A DNA stretch of 64,000 nucleotides from Anagrus nilaparvatae (Eukaryota; Arthropoda; Insecta; Hymenoptera; Mymaridae): assembly GCA_022575985.1 (NCBI GenBank), contig JAKSXM010000247.1, forward strand, positions 8,579,501 to 8,643,500. The letters are read 5' to 3'. This document shows, piece by piece, positions 1 to 10,255 of the stretch; position 1 is the first letter of the stretch, and each line of letters begins with the position of its first letter. A program made the position numbers and the translations under genes. The notes below the pieces were generated by a model that worked only from the letters and a program-made list of their open reading frames with translations, ran no database searches and was not told the origin of the DNA.

Positions 1-424
1 GAAATTTCATTATATCGTAAAATCAAATAAAATTCATATTGATTGTCTACAATATCAGTTGTGATGTGTATGAAAATTGAAAATATTCAAATATTCATTG
101 TCTACATGAAAAAAACTGCAAATTTTATTAAAAAATCTTTATAATACTATATTCTATTTTCAATTATTATTTATTATTAATAATTATTAATTTTATAAAA
201 TATACCTCATTAGTTATAAATATTTATAAATATTCATGTAACTTTTTCTTAATATGTATTATAAAATTTTTTTGTTAATTCTAGAAGTATAAAATTAATT
301 CAGTTCTCATTCATTTTTAAATAAAATTAAATTGCATTTTAATCACGTATGATTAAATTTATTATAATTAACTACATATGATCAAAATATAAATAAATTA
401 AAGCACAAGAGTTTTTATTTGGTT
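1..424. other. AT-rich non-coding stretch
   Basis: Very AT-rich DNA with no open frame of note and no recognisable repeat boundary until the hairpin/CTAG motif at 425. It would lie in a NAA50 intron if the missing C-terminal exon is left of the window. Confidence 0.5.
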
Positions 425-455
425 AAGCCGAGCATCGCGAGGCCAATCAGCTAGT
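425..455. mobile_element. Helitron-like 3' end, family 2 (copy 1)
   Basis: The string gccgagcatcgcgaggcc is followed a few bases later by cagctag. The same block recurs at 6402-6432 with different flanks. A short GC-rich hairpin-forming block shortly before CTAG is the usual layout of a Helitron 3' terminus. The hairpin here is imperfect and the 5' end of the element was not located, so only the terminus is annotated. Confidence 0.45.
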
Positions 456-771
456 TAACCAATAATATAATAATAATTAAATTTTAAATTAATCTATGCT
501 TTCTGTTAATTTTTTAAATGATTTAAATAAATAATTTTTAATTATCAATAACCATTTATAAGTTAAATAATTAGCTACTGGTTTATTATATAACTTGTAA
601 AATACCTAAAATAAAATAACCTAACTTTTTGAGTTGTGTTAATGTTATGGTTTTTAAAGTTAGCATTATGTTATGTATGTATTGTTTACATTATTGCGAG
701 AACCAATCAGAATGACTCTTTTAGCGATAACAATGTACATAGTTACCGTATCGATGACTAACTCATTTTTA

Positions 772-1048
772 GGATAGGATTTTTAATAATTTATTTGTGT
801 ATCTATGTGTCTATGTGTTTTAACATGAGGCTCAAACCAATGAAAGAAATTACATAAAACCAGTGTCAAAATAAAGTTAAAATAAAAAAAATTTAACTAT
901 TTTTGAAAAAAAATTTAATTTTCTGAAAATTTGGTTAAAAAGTGAAATATCTGACAAATATGAAATATAAAATTTTAATGTCGCAATTGGTATTATTTGA
1001 TTCAGTCAATTCTAGAACCATCTATATGTACATATCTGAATACTATAT
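772..1048 (+). repeat. Interspersed repeat copy 1 (pair of 1942-2206)
   Basis: This is collinear with 1942-2206 over about 270 bp: both run from ttttaataatttatttgtgt to a shared ctgaatactatat with only scattered differences. It sits directly upstream of the hairpin/CTAG elements in both places, so it is probably part of a longer Helitron-type element whose copies lie in tandem here. Confidence 0.7.
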
Positions 1049-1341
1049 GTTACGCCCGAAACGAGGTAACGGCCGGTTCCGCGGAATCGGACAGTAAACC
1101 GGTCGGTTCCGCGGAACGGGACATTAAATTAAATAAATTAATACATTGAAAATAAGAAAATTTTCTAAGAAAAAAATTGTTTGTTTAATTTCTTTTACAT
1201 TTAAAATACATTTTTGAATGATACTGATTAATTATAAGATAAAAAATTTGTTTGACTTATCAAATTTTATTTATAATTTCATTATACCGGCTGATGACTG
1301 CCCCATTCCGCGGAACCGGCCGTTACCTCGTTTCGGGCTAA
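1049..1341. mobile_element. MITE with 37-bp terminal inverted repeats
   Basis: The left end starts gttacgcccgaaacgaggta and the right end is its inverse (ttacctcgtttcgggctaac). The arms match over about 37 bp with one single-base indel, up to a shared ggttccgcggaa block. It is about 293 bp with no coding capacity. The related uninterrupted copy at 2196-2225 reads ctgaatactatat followed by atatatttgaac, whereas here the MITE separates the two halves, so the insertion site is directly visible. An AT target (tat or atat) is possible but cannot be fixed in the AT repeat. Superfamily not assigned. Confidence 0.8.
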
Positions 1342-1530
1342 CATATATATTTGAACATTTATTTGTCTGTCTGTCTGTCTGGAATAATAACGCTGCTCTA
1401 ATCACTACGCAATAGTTTGAATGTGTTGGCATAATTATAAATTTGCAGTGAAAAATGATTTTTTAAAGCAACAGAAACAGAAAGAAATAGGACACAGGGG
1501 GGGGCGGAGCCCCCCTATCACCTATGCTAG
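1342..1530 (+). mobile_element. Short non-autonomous Helitron, copy 1
   Basis: It runs from atatatatttgaacatttat through a TCTG-rich run to a perfect GC hairpin (gggggcggagccccc) and then ctatcacctatgctag. A GC-rich hairpin about 10 bases before CTAG, with a following T, is diagnostic of Helitron 3' ends. A near-identical copy is 2207-2410. The 5' side was split from its upstream neighbour by the MITE at 1049-1341. No replicase is encoded, so it must be mobilised in trans, if at all. Confidence 0.75.
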
Positions 1531-1941
1531 TATATATATCTTAATACTATATGTATCTGAAAATTTATTTGTCTGTTTGTTTGTTTGTTTGTACCCTAAT
1601 GACTCAAGTACCACCAAACCGATTGCTATGAAACCAGTTTCAAAATAAAAAAAAAAAGTCTGCGGGTAACATAGGCTATAGATTTTTTGCTCAGCTATCG
1701 TAGGTTTTAAGATATTTAATTTTTAGTGTTTTTGAACTTGATAAAATTTTTTAAAATTTTTAACAAAAATTGAAATATCTCGAGACTATCGAAAAATTTT
1801 TTTATCACACTTTGTAGTATTCGATTCGGCACTAATTTTTACGTATTCTCTGAAATTTTTATGCAAAACGGAGGTATCTTTAAAATTTTATTAAATATTT
1901 TTGAAGCTGGTAAAAAAAATTTTTTCAATTTTTTATTTTTT
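1531..1941 (+). repeat. Helitron-type 5' region, related third unit
   Basis: After the CTAG of copy 1, a new unit starts with aatactatatgtatctgaaa and a run of TTTG/TCTG repeats like the starts of the other units, followed by unique AT-rich sequence. Its own 3' end may be the hairpin/CTAG at 3168-3186, with the other copies nested inside. That assignment is inference. Confidence 0.4.
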
Positions 1942-2206
1942 ATGGTATTTTTAATAATTTATTTGTGTATCTACATGTCTATGTGTTTTATCATGAGGCT
2001 CAAACCAATGAAAGAAATTACATAAAACCAGTGTCAAAATAAAGTTAAAATAAAAAATTTTTTACTATTTTTGGAAAAAATTTAATTTTCTAAAAATTTG
2101 GTTAAAAAGTGAAATATGTGAAAAATATGATAAAATTTTAAAGTCGCAATTGGTATTATTTGATTCAGTCAATTCTAGAATCATCTATATATACATATCT
2201 GAATAC
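1942..2206 (+). repeat. Interspersed repeat copy 2
   Basis: Partner of 772-1048, in the same orientation. It ends ctgaatactatatactatat and runs straight into the second short Helitron, giving the uninterrupted reference for the MITE insertion in copy 1. Confidence 0.7.
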
Positions 2207-2410
2207 TATATACTATATATATTTGAACATTTATTTGTCTGTCTGTTTGTCTGTAATAATAACGCTACTTTAATCACTACGCAATAGTTTGAATGTGTTG
2301 GCATAATCATAAATTTGCAGTGATGATTTTAAAATGATTTTTTAAAGTAACAGAAACAGAAAAAAATGTGACACAGGGGGGGGCGGAGCCCCCCCTATCA
2401 CCTATGCTAG
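2207..2410 (+). mobile_element. Short non-autonomous Helitron, copy 2
   Basis: About 200 bp, highly similar to 1342-1530, including the phrase gtttgaatgtgttggcataa. It ends with a GC hairpin (ggggggcggagcccccc) and then ctatcacctatgctag. It is followed by a long AT microsatellite, a common Helitron landing context. Non-coding. Confidence 0.75.
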
Positions 2411-2515
2411 ATATATATATATACATATATATATATATATTTTTTTTTCTATACATATATATATATATATATATTTTTTTTTTTTCTCACCTTATATATA
2501 TCTCTATATATTATA
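2411..2515. repeat. AT microsatellite
   Basis: Alternating (AT)n runs broken by T-tracts, immediately after the Helitron CTAG terminus. A similar AT run follows the CTAG at 3183-3186 (3187-3240). Confidence 0.85.
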
Positions 2516-2545
2516 AAGTTATAACCGCCGCCGCCGCTGTCGCAT

Positions 2546-2994
2546 GAGCCCTTTGTGCCAATGGACCTTTTGTGCCAAAATGGACCTTTTGTGCCAAAAT
2601 GGACCTTTTGGGCCAAATTGGACCTTTTGTGCCAAAATGAACCTTTTGTGGCAAAATGAGCCATTTGTGCCCAAATGAGCCTTTTGTGCCAAAATGGACC
2701 TTTTGTGCCCAAATGAGCCTTTTGTGCCAAAATGAGCCTTTTGTGCCAAAATGGACCTTTTGTGACAAAATGGACCTTTTGGGCCAAATTGGACCTTTTG
2801 TGCCAAAATGAGCCATTTGTGCCCAAATGAGCCTTTTGTGCCAAAATGAGCCTTTTGTGCCAAAATGGACCTTTTGTGACAAAATGGACCTTTTGGGCCA
2901 AATTGGACCTTTTGTGCCAAAATGAACCTTTTGTGCCAAAATGAGCCATTTGTGCTCAAATGAGCCTTTTGTGCCAAAATGGACCTTTTGTGCC
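2546..2994. repeat. 19-bp minisatellite, about 23 copies
   Basis: The unit is ggaccttttgtgccaaaat, with variants (gagcc start; gggcc or gtgac in the middle; gtgcccaaat). The variant block gagccatttgtgcycaaat starts at 2658, 2810 and 2943, spacings of 152 and 133 bp (8 and 7 units), so a higher-order pattern exists. Because 19 is not a multiple of 3 and the unit has no stop on the minus strand, all three minus frames are open across the array and predict 19-residue peptide repeats. This looks like a property of the unit and not evidence for a gene. Confidence 0.92.
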
Positions 2995-3120
2995 CATTAT
3001 TGTTTGGAATAATTGGATAATATTAACCTACTATAAACTAATTTAATTTTAAACCAAAGTGATATGATTTTGTTCAAATGATGTATTTAAGTAAAAAACG
3101 TATTCCAAAAGGATAATATA

Positions 3121-3185
3121 TTTAAAAAACTGTTCGCGCTCTATGGGGGTTGGCGCGCGGAGCGCGCAGGGGGCGGAGCCCCCTA

Positions 3186-3186
<1 letters not shown>
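3121..3186 (+). mobile_element. Helitron 3' terminus with two stacked hairpins
   Basis: Two palindromes in a row, gcgcgcggagcgcgc and gggggcggagccccc, are followed at once by tag, making CTAG at 3183-3186, then an AT run. This is a textbook Helitron-type 3' end, distinct from the ends at 1530 and 2410 in lacking the spacer between hairpin and CTAG. The 5' end was not identified. Confidence 0.65.
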
Positions 3187-3227
<41 letters not shown>

Positions 3228-3298
3228 CTATACATATATACAGCGTGTCAGGCAACACGTAGTAAGTAGAAAAAATTGTTCTATAGCTATAGCCACTA

Positions 3299-3371
3299 TA
3301 TAGACAGCGCGTTAACTATATTCAAAGAATATATATTGCTATACTATACTATAGTTAACGCGCTGTCTATA
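3299..3371. repeat. Short perfect inverted repeat
   Basis: tagacagcgcgttaactat near 3300 is mirrored by atagttaacgcgctgtcta ending near 3370, with about 35 bp of spacer. Possibly a tiny MITE or a hairpin within a larger repeat. No duplication identified. Confidence 0.7.
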
Positions 3372-3378
3372 TATAAAA

Positions 3379-3745
3379 ACTTCTTATATGCAAAAATTAT
3401 TTTTTTTTGGCAAATTACTTTAGAACTTACTTTATTTTGTCAATGTATTCGGGTAGTTTTTGGTCCAAAAAAATAATTTTTGCGTATAAGAAGTTTCTTA
3501 TTTGTAAATATTCGAATAGGCAGGAAAAAATACGACAATTTAAAAAAAAAAATTTTTATTTTAGACCGAAAAATAAGCGAGTTATCATTATTTCGAGTTA
3601 GAATACTGTATAATGACCCTAAAAATGGGATTTTTGGAAAATTTTTTAAAAAATCTTAAAATGATGATAACTTGCTTATTTTTCGGTCAAAAATAAAAAT
3701 TTTTTTTTTAAAATCAGCTCATTTTTCCCTGGCTATTCGAATATT
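3379..3745. repeat. Imperfect inverted repeats, AT-rich
   Basis: Several inverted matches are visible. cttcttatatgcaaaaatta (3379) pairs with taatttttgcgtataagaag (to 3493). A block containing accgaaaaataagcgagtta (about 3565) pairs with taacttgcttatttttcggt (about 3680). A third block around tattcgaatag is also mirrored. The short frames here are chance openings. Confidence 0.6.
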
Positions 3746-3779
3746 GAAGAAGAAAAATTTTTTGGTTGACCCCTTAACC

Positions 3780-4475
3780 ATTTATTGGCCAATATTGGTC
3801 CAATTATTACACATTTTCAGAGTCTTATATCTACGAAGAGAAGCCAATACCATCGCCCAAATTTTTAGGGAATTTTTTTTAATATCAAAAGAAGCTTTCC
3901 TGAAATTTTCAGCCCTTAAAGTGCTCAGAGAAAAATTTTGCAGACGGTTAAAGTTGTTAAAAAATCGATATTTTCGGAAACAGCAAACTTTCAATTGCTT
4001 ATATCTCCGGTCACTGATAAGCTTTTTTAACGTTGAAGGTCTCATTTGAAAGGTCTTTGATAGACGCTTTTAATGAAACCAACCGGAAGTCTTTAGCTAA
4101 TGATGCTGAGTCACAATTCAAGTTCAAAAATCAGCATTTTTCGATAAAATAAGTCTTACGTTAATCGATGCCAGTAAAAATCAACTCCATGAAACATCTT
4201 GAAAATTTTTTTGGTAAAAGTTAAATGTTCAAGGAAAAAAATGAGACTAGCCGGATGTTCTTTGGACTAATCCTTGAAGCCTAGTAAATTTTTGAAAATT
4301 GGCTAAAAACAGCTATTTTTGGACTTTTTAGAGCTTGTATCTCGGCAACCCGTTCTGCAAAATGGCTGAAATTTTGGCTGGCTGAGTTTTTTATTACTTC
4401 TAACCACCCCTGAAAATTTGAGCCCGATCAGAGTCATGGGTGCGCACACTTTTGTATGAAAAGTAATGGATATGC
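3780..4475 (+). repeat. Old interspersed repeat, copy 1 (pair of 18700-19447)
   Basis: Diverged but collinear with 18700-19447. Shared landmarks include agaagccaatancatc, a block ending ggctgagttttttattac, aaaatttgagcccgatcg-like text and gtgcgcacacttttgtatga. The alignment ends just before the inverted-repeat element at 4479. No coding capacity; element class unknown. Confidence 0.65.
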
Positions 4476-4478
4476 CCA

Positions 4479-5615
4479 TATATATGGCTCATTTTCATTT
4501 TTTTTGTAAAAATATCTTACAAAAACTAAAAATAAAAAATTCCTTTTTTAAAGTCCGAACAAGGTTATTCAGACTTTTTTCACCAATATTTATTCAGTGT
4601 TGCATAAAAATCACCATAACGAACCTTTTACATCAATTTATTACGTTTTTTCATATAATTATAAGGTAAAAACAGGTTAAAACCATTAAAATCCAAAATC
4701 GTTACATACGGCCTTAATACATGAATTTTTCTAGGTTTTATGTATTTTAGAGAACAATATCATATATTTTTAAAGAATTCTTACTAAAAAAACGAGTTTT
4801 GAAGGTAAATTTTAAAAATATTTAATAATTTTAACAAAAATGAGGAACGGTAAAGGCAGGAACGGTAAAGGCTTTTTTTATAGAAAAATCAAAATAATTC
4901 GTAGACAAATGAATAAAAAAACTTTTCCGTTTGGAAAGTAAAGTATTTTTATGATTGAAACTTGCTAAGTTTTTAACATTTTAATTACAACGCTTCTTAA
5001 TAGGAGATCTAGGGGGGTACGGTAAAGGCTTTCGTTTTTGTCCCTTCGTTATTTCTGAACTTAAACCCATGTTGTTTTCCTAGTTAACAATCATTTTAAG
5101 TGCTCTTGGTGTGAGAATTTTTTGTTTATGTATTTAAGTTGTCATTTATGCGGTTAAAAGGTTTTAAAAATGTTTTTACGAAGAGAAATCAAATTTAATA
5201 TAAATAAATTACGTATTACGTAAAAATTTTGTAAAATCGTGTGACACACCTTCTCACCCTTGTAATAATTAGTAAAACTAAGTTTAAATTTTTTCTATGT
5301 GGAAAAAGTTGAACCTTATGATATAGCAATTAAGCCCAAAACAAAAATTTTTGAAAATTAATCGATAGGTGTGAGTGACAGACACTCAAAGTATAGGAAT
5401 CTCCTTTGTGACAGGGAACGGTAAAGGCTTTTTTGCTATATTTTTATGTTTTATAGTAGTTAAAACATTAAATTATGTTGATTTTTATGGTGTACCATCA
5501 AAAACTAATTGAAATTGAAAATTTAAAAAAAAAAAAATTTTAAATCAATGCATCTGTTAGTCGGAAACGTGTTGTACGTCATTATTGCAAAAAAAACGAT
5601 AATGAGCCATATATA
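4479..5615. mobile_element. Element with about 32-bp imperfect TIRs and a recurring GGTAAAGG motif
   Basis: The left end atatatatggctcattttca is mirrored at the right by gataatgagccatatatat, with an adjacent A/T tract also matching in inverted form. The interior of about 1.1 kb has no long frame. It carries four copies of a GC-richer motif, gaacggtaaaggc or ggtacggtaaaggc, at 4845, 4860, 5018 and 5415, the first two in tandem. They stand out sharply from the AT background. Superfamily unknown; no clear target duplication. Confidence 0.55.
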
Positions 5616-6401
5616 TCTAATTACATTACTAACCATTTATAACATTTCATCTATATATATATATATAATATATATTTAAATTTATTTTCTTTAATAAATT
5701 AAAATACGTTAAAAATGTTATAAATGAACATTTTACATGATCGTTGGTTTTGTTAAAAAACAAAAGAGTTATAAATTTTTTATTTACGTATCTTTGATTT
5801 ATGAATACACTTTATAGTTTATTTAATTTAACAAGGTTTTAAAAAAATTTACAGTAAAAATTTTACTTTTATATGTAATATTAATATGGAACATGTTCAT
5901 TGGATGGGGTATTTGAACAAGTTTGGCTCGGCAGAGGGGGTGAAATATTGACGTTTTTAAGGGGGGTGAAAAATTGATGTTTTTAGGGGGGGGGGGGGTG
6001 AAATGGACTTAGAATATTTTTGATTTAGGGACTTATAATAATTTGAAGTGGAAGTCAGGACATGATCAGGCCCTGATAACAACAACGACTTAGAATAATT
6101 TAAGTTTATGGACTTAGGATAGTATATTTTCAGGATTTATTGTAATTTCGGTTTTTGGATTTATTACTATTATGAGTAAACATGTTCCATGTTCGTTGGT
6201 TGTTTAGTTACACAAATCGGTTATAAATTTTTTTATATGGCATGACACTAAAAATTATTTAGTATAATAAATAATATAAATTCTGTATTTACTGAAATAT
6301 TCAAAATAAATGATTTTTAAAATATGATATGTAAAAATAAAATATTACTTTTATATTTATATCTAACAAAATAATTATATACACAGAAATATTGTTATAT
6401 T
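5616..6401. other. AT-rich non-coding stretch with G-runs
   Basis: Contains AT microsatellites, a short imperfect direct duplication around ggggggtgaaatattgacgt (5935-6000) that includes a run of about a dozen G at 5985-5998, and inverted short motifs gaacatgttcattgg and acatgttccatgttc. No gene seen. Confidence 0.5.
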
Positions 6402-6432
6402 CCGCCGAGCATCGCGAGGCCCTACAGCTAGT
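6402..6432. mobile_element. Helitron-like 3' end, family 2 (copy 2)
   Basis: The block gccgagcatcgcgaggccct then acagctag repeats the motif at 425-455 and again ends in CTAG followed by T. Flanks differ between the two copies, supporting a mobile terminus. The 5' boundary is not resolved. Confidence 0.45.
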
Positions 6433-6695
6433 AATTATTATATTGTTTTAAAGTTTATAAAGTGAAATTAACCTTATGTTTAAACTTTAAATCACTCTCT
6501 ATGACTTCAATTTTTTTCGTGATATAGTCAAAGTATACAAATATGTATAGGTAAATAAAAATTCTTCAAATATATATTCTAAACTAACTTTGAACTTATT
6601 GTTAGTATATAATTTTTTCAAAATAAATTATTAGCTATAAATTATTTCTTTTTCAATTAAAACGCTTCGTTAAATTAACCAGAATAGATACTTAC
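6433..6695. other. NAA50 intron sequence downstream of the core exon
   Basis: AT-rich, with no repeat recognised. The minus-strand donor GTAAGTATC follows the exon directly (6687-6695 in plus coordinates). The next NAA50 exon should restart with a codon completing a Leu or Phe and then a conserved His-Val-Gln stretch. I could not find it between here and position 1. Confidence 0.6.
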
Positions 6696-6862
6696 AAAAA
6701 TATAGAATCAAAATTTGAATCTTTATACACATAATTAAGTACATGCTCTACCATAAGGGATCCTATACCCAGTCTTCTGTAAGGAAAAAGACAACCTAAA
6801 GTCATTATATATAAACGTCTATATTTTTCAGAAGTATCAATCCTACAGCAAACCGCTCCAAC
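6696..6862 (-). CDS. NAA50: NAA50 (N-alpha-acetyltransferase 50), acetyl-CoA-binding core exon
   Basis: NAA50 (Drosophila san) is a GNAT-fold enzyme that acetylates N-terminal methionines of nascent proteins, usually docked on the NatA complex at the ribosome, and is needed for sister-chromatid cohesion. Read on the minus strand this 167-bp exon encodes VGAVCCRID, then RRLYIMTLGC and PYRRLGIGSLM, ending near NFDSIF. The RRLGIG string is the GNAT acetyl-CoA motif (R/Q-x-x-G-x-G/A). An acceptor (tttcag) precedes GTT at 6862 and the donor GTAAGT starts at 6695. Entry phase is 0 and exit phase 2. The reading frame has no stop or frameshift, which together with conserved splice sites argues for a live gene. 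The upstream exon is 59237-59393. The C-terminal exon is not in view. Confidence 0.93.
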
Positions 6863-7186
6863 CTGAAATTTAATTAATTTTTAAAAAATTATTTTTTTAA
6901 AGAGATTATAGAACTATATAATTATTAAGTTGTAAAAAAAAATTTTTTTCACAACTACAAAAAAGTAAAAAATATTTTTTTACGTTTAAATATTATTCGA
7001 ATATCGAAAAAAATGTGTTTATTGCTTTTTATTTCTAATAAATAAAAAAGTAAAATAAAAAAGCGTGATCATGGAAACCATAATTGAACCACTCTCTGCA
7101 ATAAGGAGATACGCGCGGCCGAAAGGTTGAAATTAGTGAAAAATTTAAAAAAAAAGGGATTTATGTGTATCATTTGATAGATAATA

Positions 7187-7527
7187 GGGTTGCTGCATGG
7201 TATTGAGATTATTAGATATTCTAAAAATATATTTAAAAATATTTGATACATATTTTTTTATTTTTCATAATAATTAGACAATGGAGTTATTATCAATTAA
7301 AAATCGGTGGAGGGGGCAGCTGACGTCATACCGTTAAATTTTTATATAGAGTTAAATAGGAGCGTTTTTCACTGTATGACGTCATTTACCCCTTCTACCA
7401 TCTTTTCATGGCTAATAACTCCGTTGTTTTTAATTATTATGAAAATAAAAAAATACGTATCAAATATTTTAATGCCGGCTACAAAACCAACCAATTTCAA
7501 TTTTTTTTTCATGCAACAACCCTATTA
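7187..7527. mobile_element. Foldback MITE
   Basis: The ends are atagggttgctgcatg and catgcaacaaccctat. The arms continue inward: the left interior aatatttgatacatattttt is mirrored by aaaaatacgtatcaaatatt on the right, so each arm exceeds 100 bp. The short centre contains two copies of tgacgtca. It resembles the MITE at 26408-26710 in layout and in the internal motif aatattwgayacrta. Flanking TAA/TTA could be a 3-bp duplication but is not decisive. Confidence 0.7.
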
Positions 7528-8086
7528 AATTTTCGTAATTTAACATAAAAATTTTTATTTTTTCATAAGCCGTTTTAATATTATTATTAAAAAACCATCT
7601 TTTTTGTCACATCGAATTTCAATTAAAATTTAAACCTTAACTTACCATAACTTCTTCAAAAAGTTATATTTAAAAAAAATTTTTTAACAACTCTTCAGAA
7701 ACGGCGTGCTTATTATAAAAAGAAAAAAAAAACGACTAAATTTGCAGTTTTTGTTAATAAAATAATTAAATTTTCACCAACATCGCAACTTTAAATGAAA
7801 AAACTATCGACGGAATGCTAAAAATTCAAAATTCTGAGTTGATAGTTTTAAAAATGAATATTTAAGGAAGTTTTTCTGAAAGTTTCAAATTTCTAGAATA
7901 ATAATTGAAACCAGGGCAATTAAATAAACATTTTGTGTGTTATTACGAATGAATAGGCCAGTGCCGTATTTACATGTTATATCTACTGAAGTGTCATATA
8001 CTACATGTGGGCTCTACCGTTATATATAGACAGGACTAAATTGCTTGTCTGTAAAAACACATAAAATATTTATTTAATTGCCCTCG
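7528..8086. other. AT-rich non-coding stretch
   Basis: No open frame or boundary recognised. Includes the phrase attgccctcgtttcaattttt facing an inverted relative gaaaccagggcaattaaata near 7910, so part may be a small inverted-repeat element (about 7895-8095). Confidence 0.4.
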
Positions 8087-8186
8087 TTTCAATTTTTATT
8101 CTCGGCTTCGCCTGGGAAGGTAATTTACGTGCGATTTGGGCCATTCTTTATTTTTCTGGCCATGGGTCGTAATATACTATTCCCGT
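8087..8186 (-). repeat. Half of a recurrent hairpin module
   Basis: Carries ctcggcttcgcctgg, then cgtgcgatttgggccattct, then ggtcgtaatatactatt. Inverted, this matches one arm of the palindromic module at 58226-58380 and at 61661-61800 and 63069-63208. Here only one arm and the centre are present, and it directly abuts the large palindrome starting at 8183. Confidence 0.65.
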
Positions 8187-10085
8187 TGGATTTAGATCAA
8201 AACATCGATTTTTGAGGCCACGATAGTTCTTGAAAGTTTTTTTTTTGGCCTCCTTAAAATTGGGATTTTCTTAAAATTTTCAGTTTTTCTAGTGGATTAA
8301 AATTACGTTTAAAATTATGTTCCAATTGATATACTTTAGTACTTTTTCCCCAGGAATCCGATGAAACCATTTATTTTAGCTTTTGACCACTTCTTATATG
8401 AGAAAAATCGACTTTTGTCATGTTTTAGGGTCCCAATTTTAAGGAAATCAATCATAAAAGTATAATAGTTTACAATATAAATTTTTCTGAATATTATTTA
8501 CTAACGGAACTTATGTATTTTTTCCCCAGAAATCCGATGAAACCATTTATTTTAGCTTTTGACCACGATTTATAGGAGAAAAATCGATTTTATTGAAATC
8601 ACTGTTGTTAGGGTGCCAATTTTAAAGAAATCTATTATAAAAGGTTAGCAGTTTTCAAAAAAAGTTTTTCTGAATATTATTTACAAGAGGGTCTTGTATA
8701 TTTTTCCCCAAAGAATCCGATAAAATCATTTATTTTAGCTTTTGACTACGTCTTATATGCGAAAAATCGATTTTCGTTGCCTTTTAGGGTCCAAATTTCA
8801 AGGGGGCCAATTTTAAAAGTTTTGTAGTTTTCTGAATAAATTTATCTGTATGTAATTTACAAGGGAAACTCGTTTATTTTTTCTCCAAAAAACGGATGGA
8901 ACCATTTATTCTAGCTTTTGACTACGTCTTATATGAAAAAAATCGATTTTTGTCGTTTTTCAGGGTCATAATTTTAAGGAAATCAATTATAAGAGTTTTT
9001 TACTATTCAGAATATATTTTTCTGAATATTATTTACTAATGATACTTGTGTATTTTTTCCTGACGAATTCGATGGAACAATTTAATTTTATATATGGGCA
9101 TTTCTTTTGCGAGAAAATCGATTTTTCTAAAATTTACTGATTTTTCCATATTTTATTTGCATGATGCTTTTTGAATTACTAATGAACTACAGATAAAAAA
9201 TTAAATTGATCCATAGAATTCCTCAGGAAAAAATACACAAGTATCATTAGTAAATATCATTCAGAAAAATATGTTCTGAAAAGTAAAAAACTCTTATAAA
9301 TGATTTCCTTAAAATTATCACCCTGAAAAACGACAAAAATCGATTTTTCTCGTGTAAGACGAGGTCAAAAGCAAAAATAAATGATTTCATCGTATTTTTG
9401 GGGAAAAAATACATAAATCCCTTTAGTAAATAATATTCAGAAAAATTTGTTTTCTAATTTATTAAACTTTAATGATTGATTCCCTTAAAATTGGGACCCT
9501 GAAACACGACAAAAATCGATTTTTCTTATATAAGACGTAGTCAAAAGCTAAGTTTTATCGGATTCCTGGGGAAAAAATATACAAGACCATCTTGTAAATA
9601 ATATTCAGAAAAACTTTTTTTGAAAACTGCTAACCTTTTATAATAGATTTCCTTAAAATTGGGACCCTAAAAACCAATAAAATCGATTTTTCTCCTACAT
9701 AACGTGGTCAAAAGCTAAAATAAATAATTCCATCGGATTTCATCGCATAGACAAGTTTTGCTTGTAAATAATATACAGATAAATTTATTCAGAAAACTAC
9801 AAAACTTTTAAAATTGGTCCTCTTGAAATTTGGACCCTAAAAGGCAACAAAAATCGATTTTTCTCCAATAAATCGTGGTCAAAAGCTAAAATAAATGGTT
9901 TCATCAGATTCCTGTGGAAAAAATACTAAGGGTTATCAATTGAAACATATCTTAAACGCGATTTGAATCCACTAGAAAAACTGAAAGTTTTAAGATAATC
10001 CTAATTTTTAGGAGGCCAAAAAAAAACTTTCAAGAGCTATCGTGGGCTCAAAAATCGATGTTTTGATCTAAATCCAACGAGAAAC
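8183..10085. repeat. 1.9-kb palindrome made of diverged tandem units
   Basis: The outer ends are cccgttggatttagatcaaa and its inverse tttgatctaaatccaacgag. Each arm holds about five units of roughly 175-180 bp with the landmark aatccgatgaaaccatttat (8354, 8531, about 8706, about 8891). In the right arm the same units appear inverted, with the symmetry centre near 9150. No coding capacity. The layout (long arms of tandem repeats around a short centre) is that of foldback elements. Confidence 0.85.
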
Positions 10086-10255
10086 TTATTTTTTTTACTT
10101 ATATTTTCAAATTCTGCCGGCGCGTTAGTAATCCCGGATACTTCGAAAAAAAAAACCAGTCTATTGGTCATGTTTGTAAGGGTAACCGCACAAATACAAA
10201 AAAATGTAAAAAAACAAGGAAAATTAGAATTTTTTAAATCCATTGCTATAAACTC

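Noticed and set aside
1960..1985. Minus-strand acceptor-like ag followed by a codon string starting His-Val, a candidate for the next NAA50 exon
   Set aside because: It does not continue like NAA50, stops within ten codons, and lies in an interspersed repeat also present at 772-1048.
2449..2977. Three overlapping minus-strand frames of 142-166 codons that would encode 19-residue repeats
   Set aside because: They are all produced by a 19-bp minisatellite without minus-strand stops. Three frames of one repeat cannot all be genes, and there is no other coding signal.
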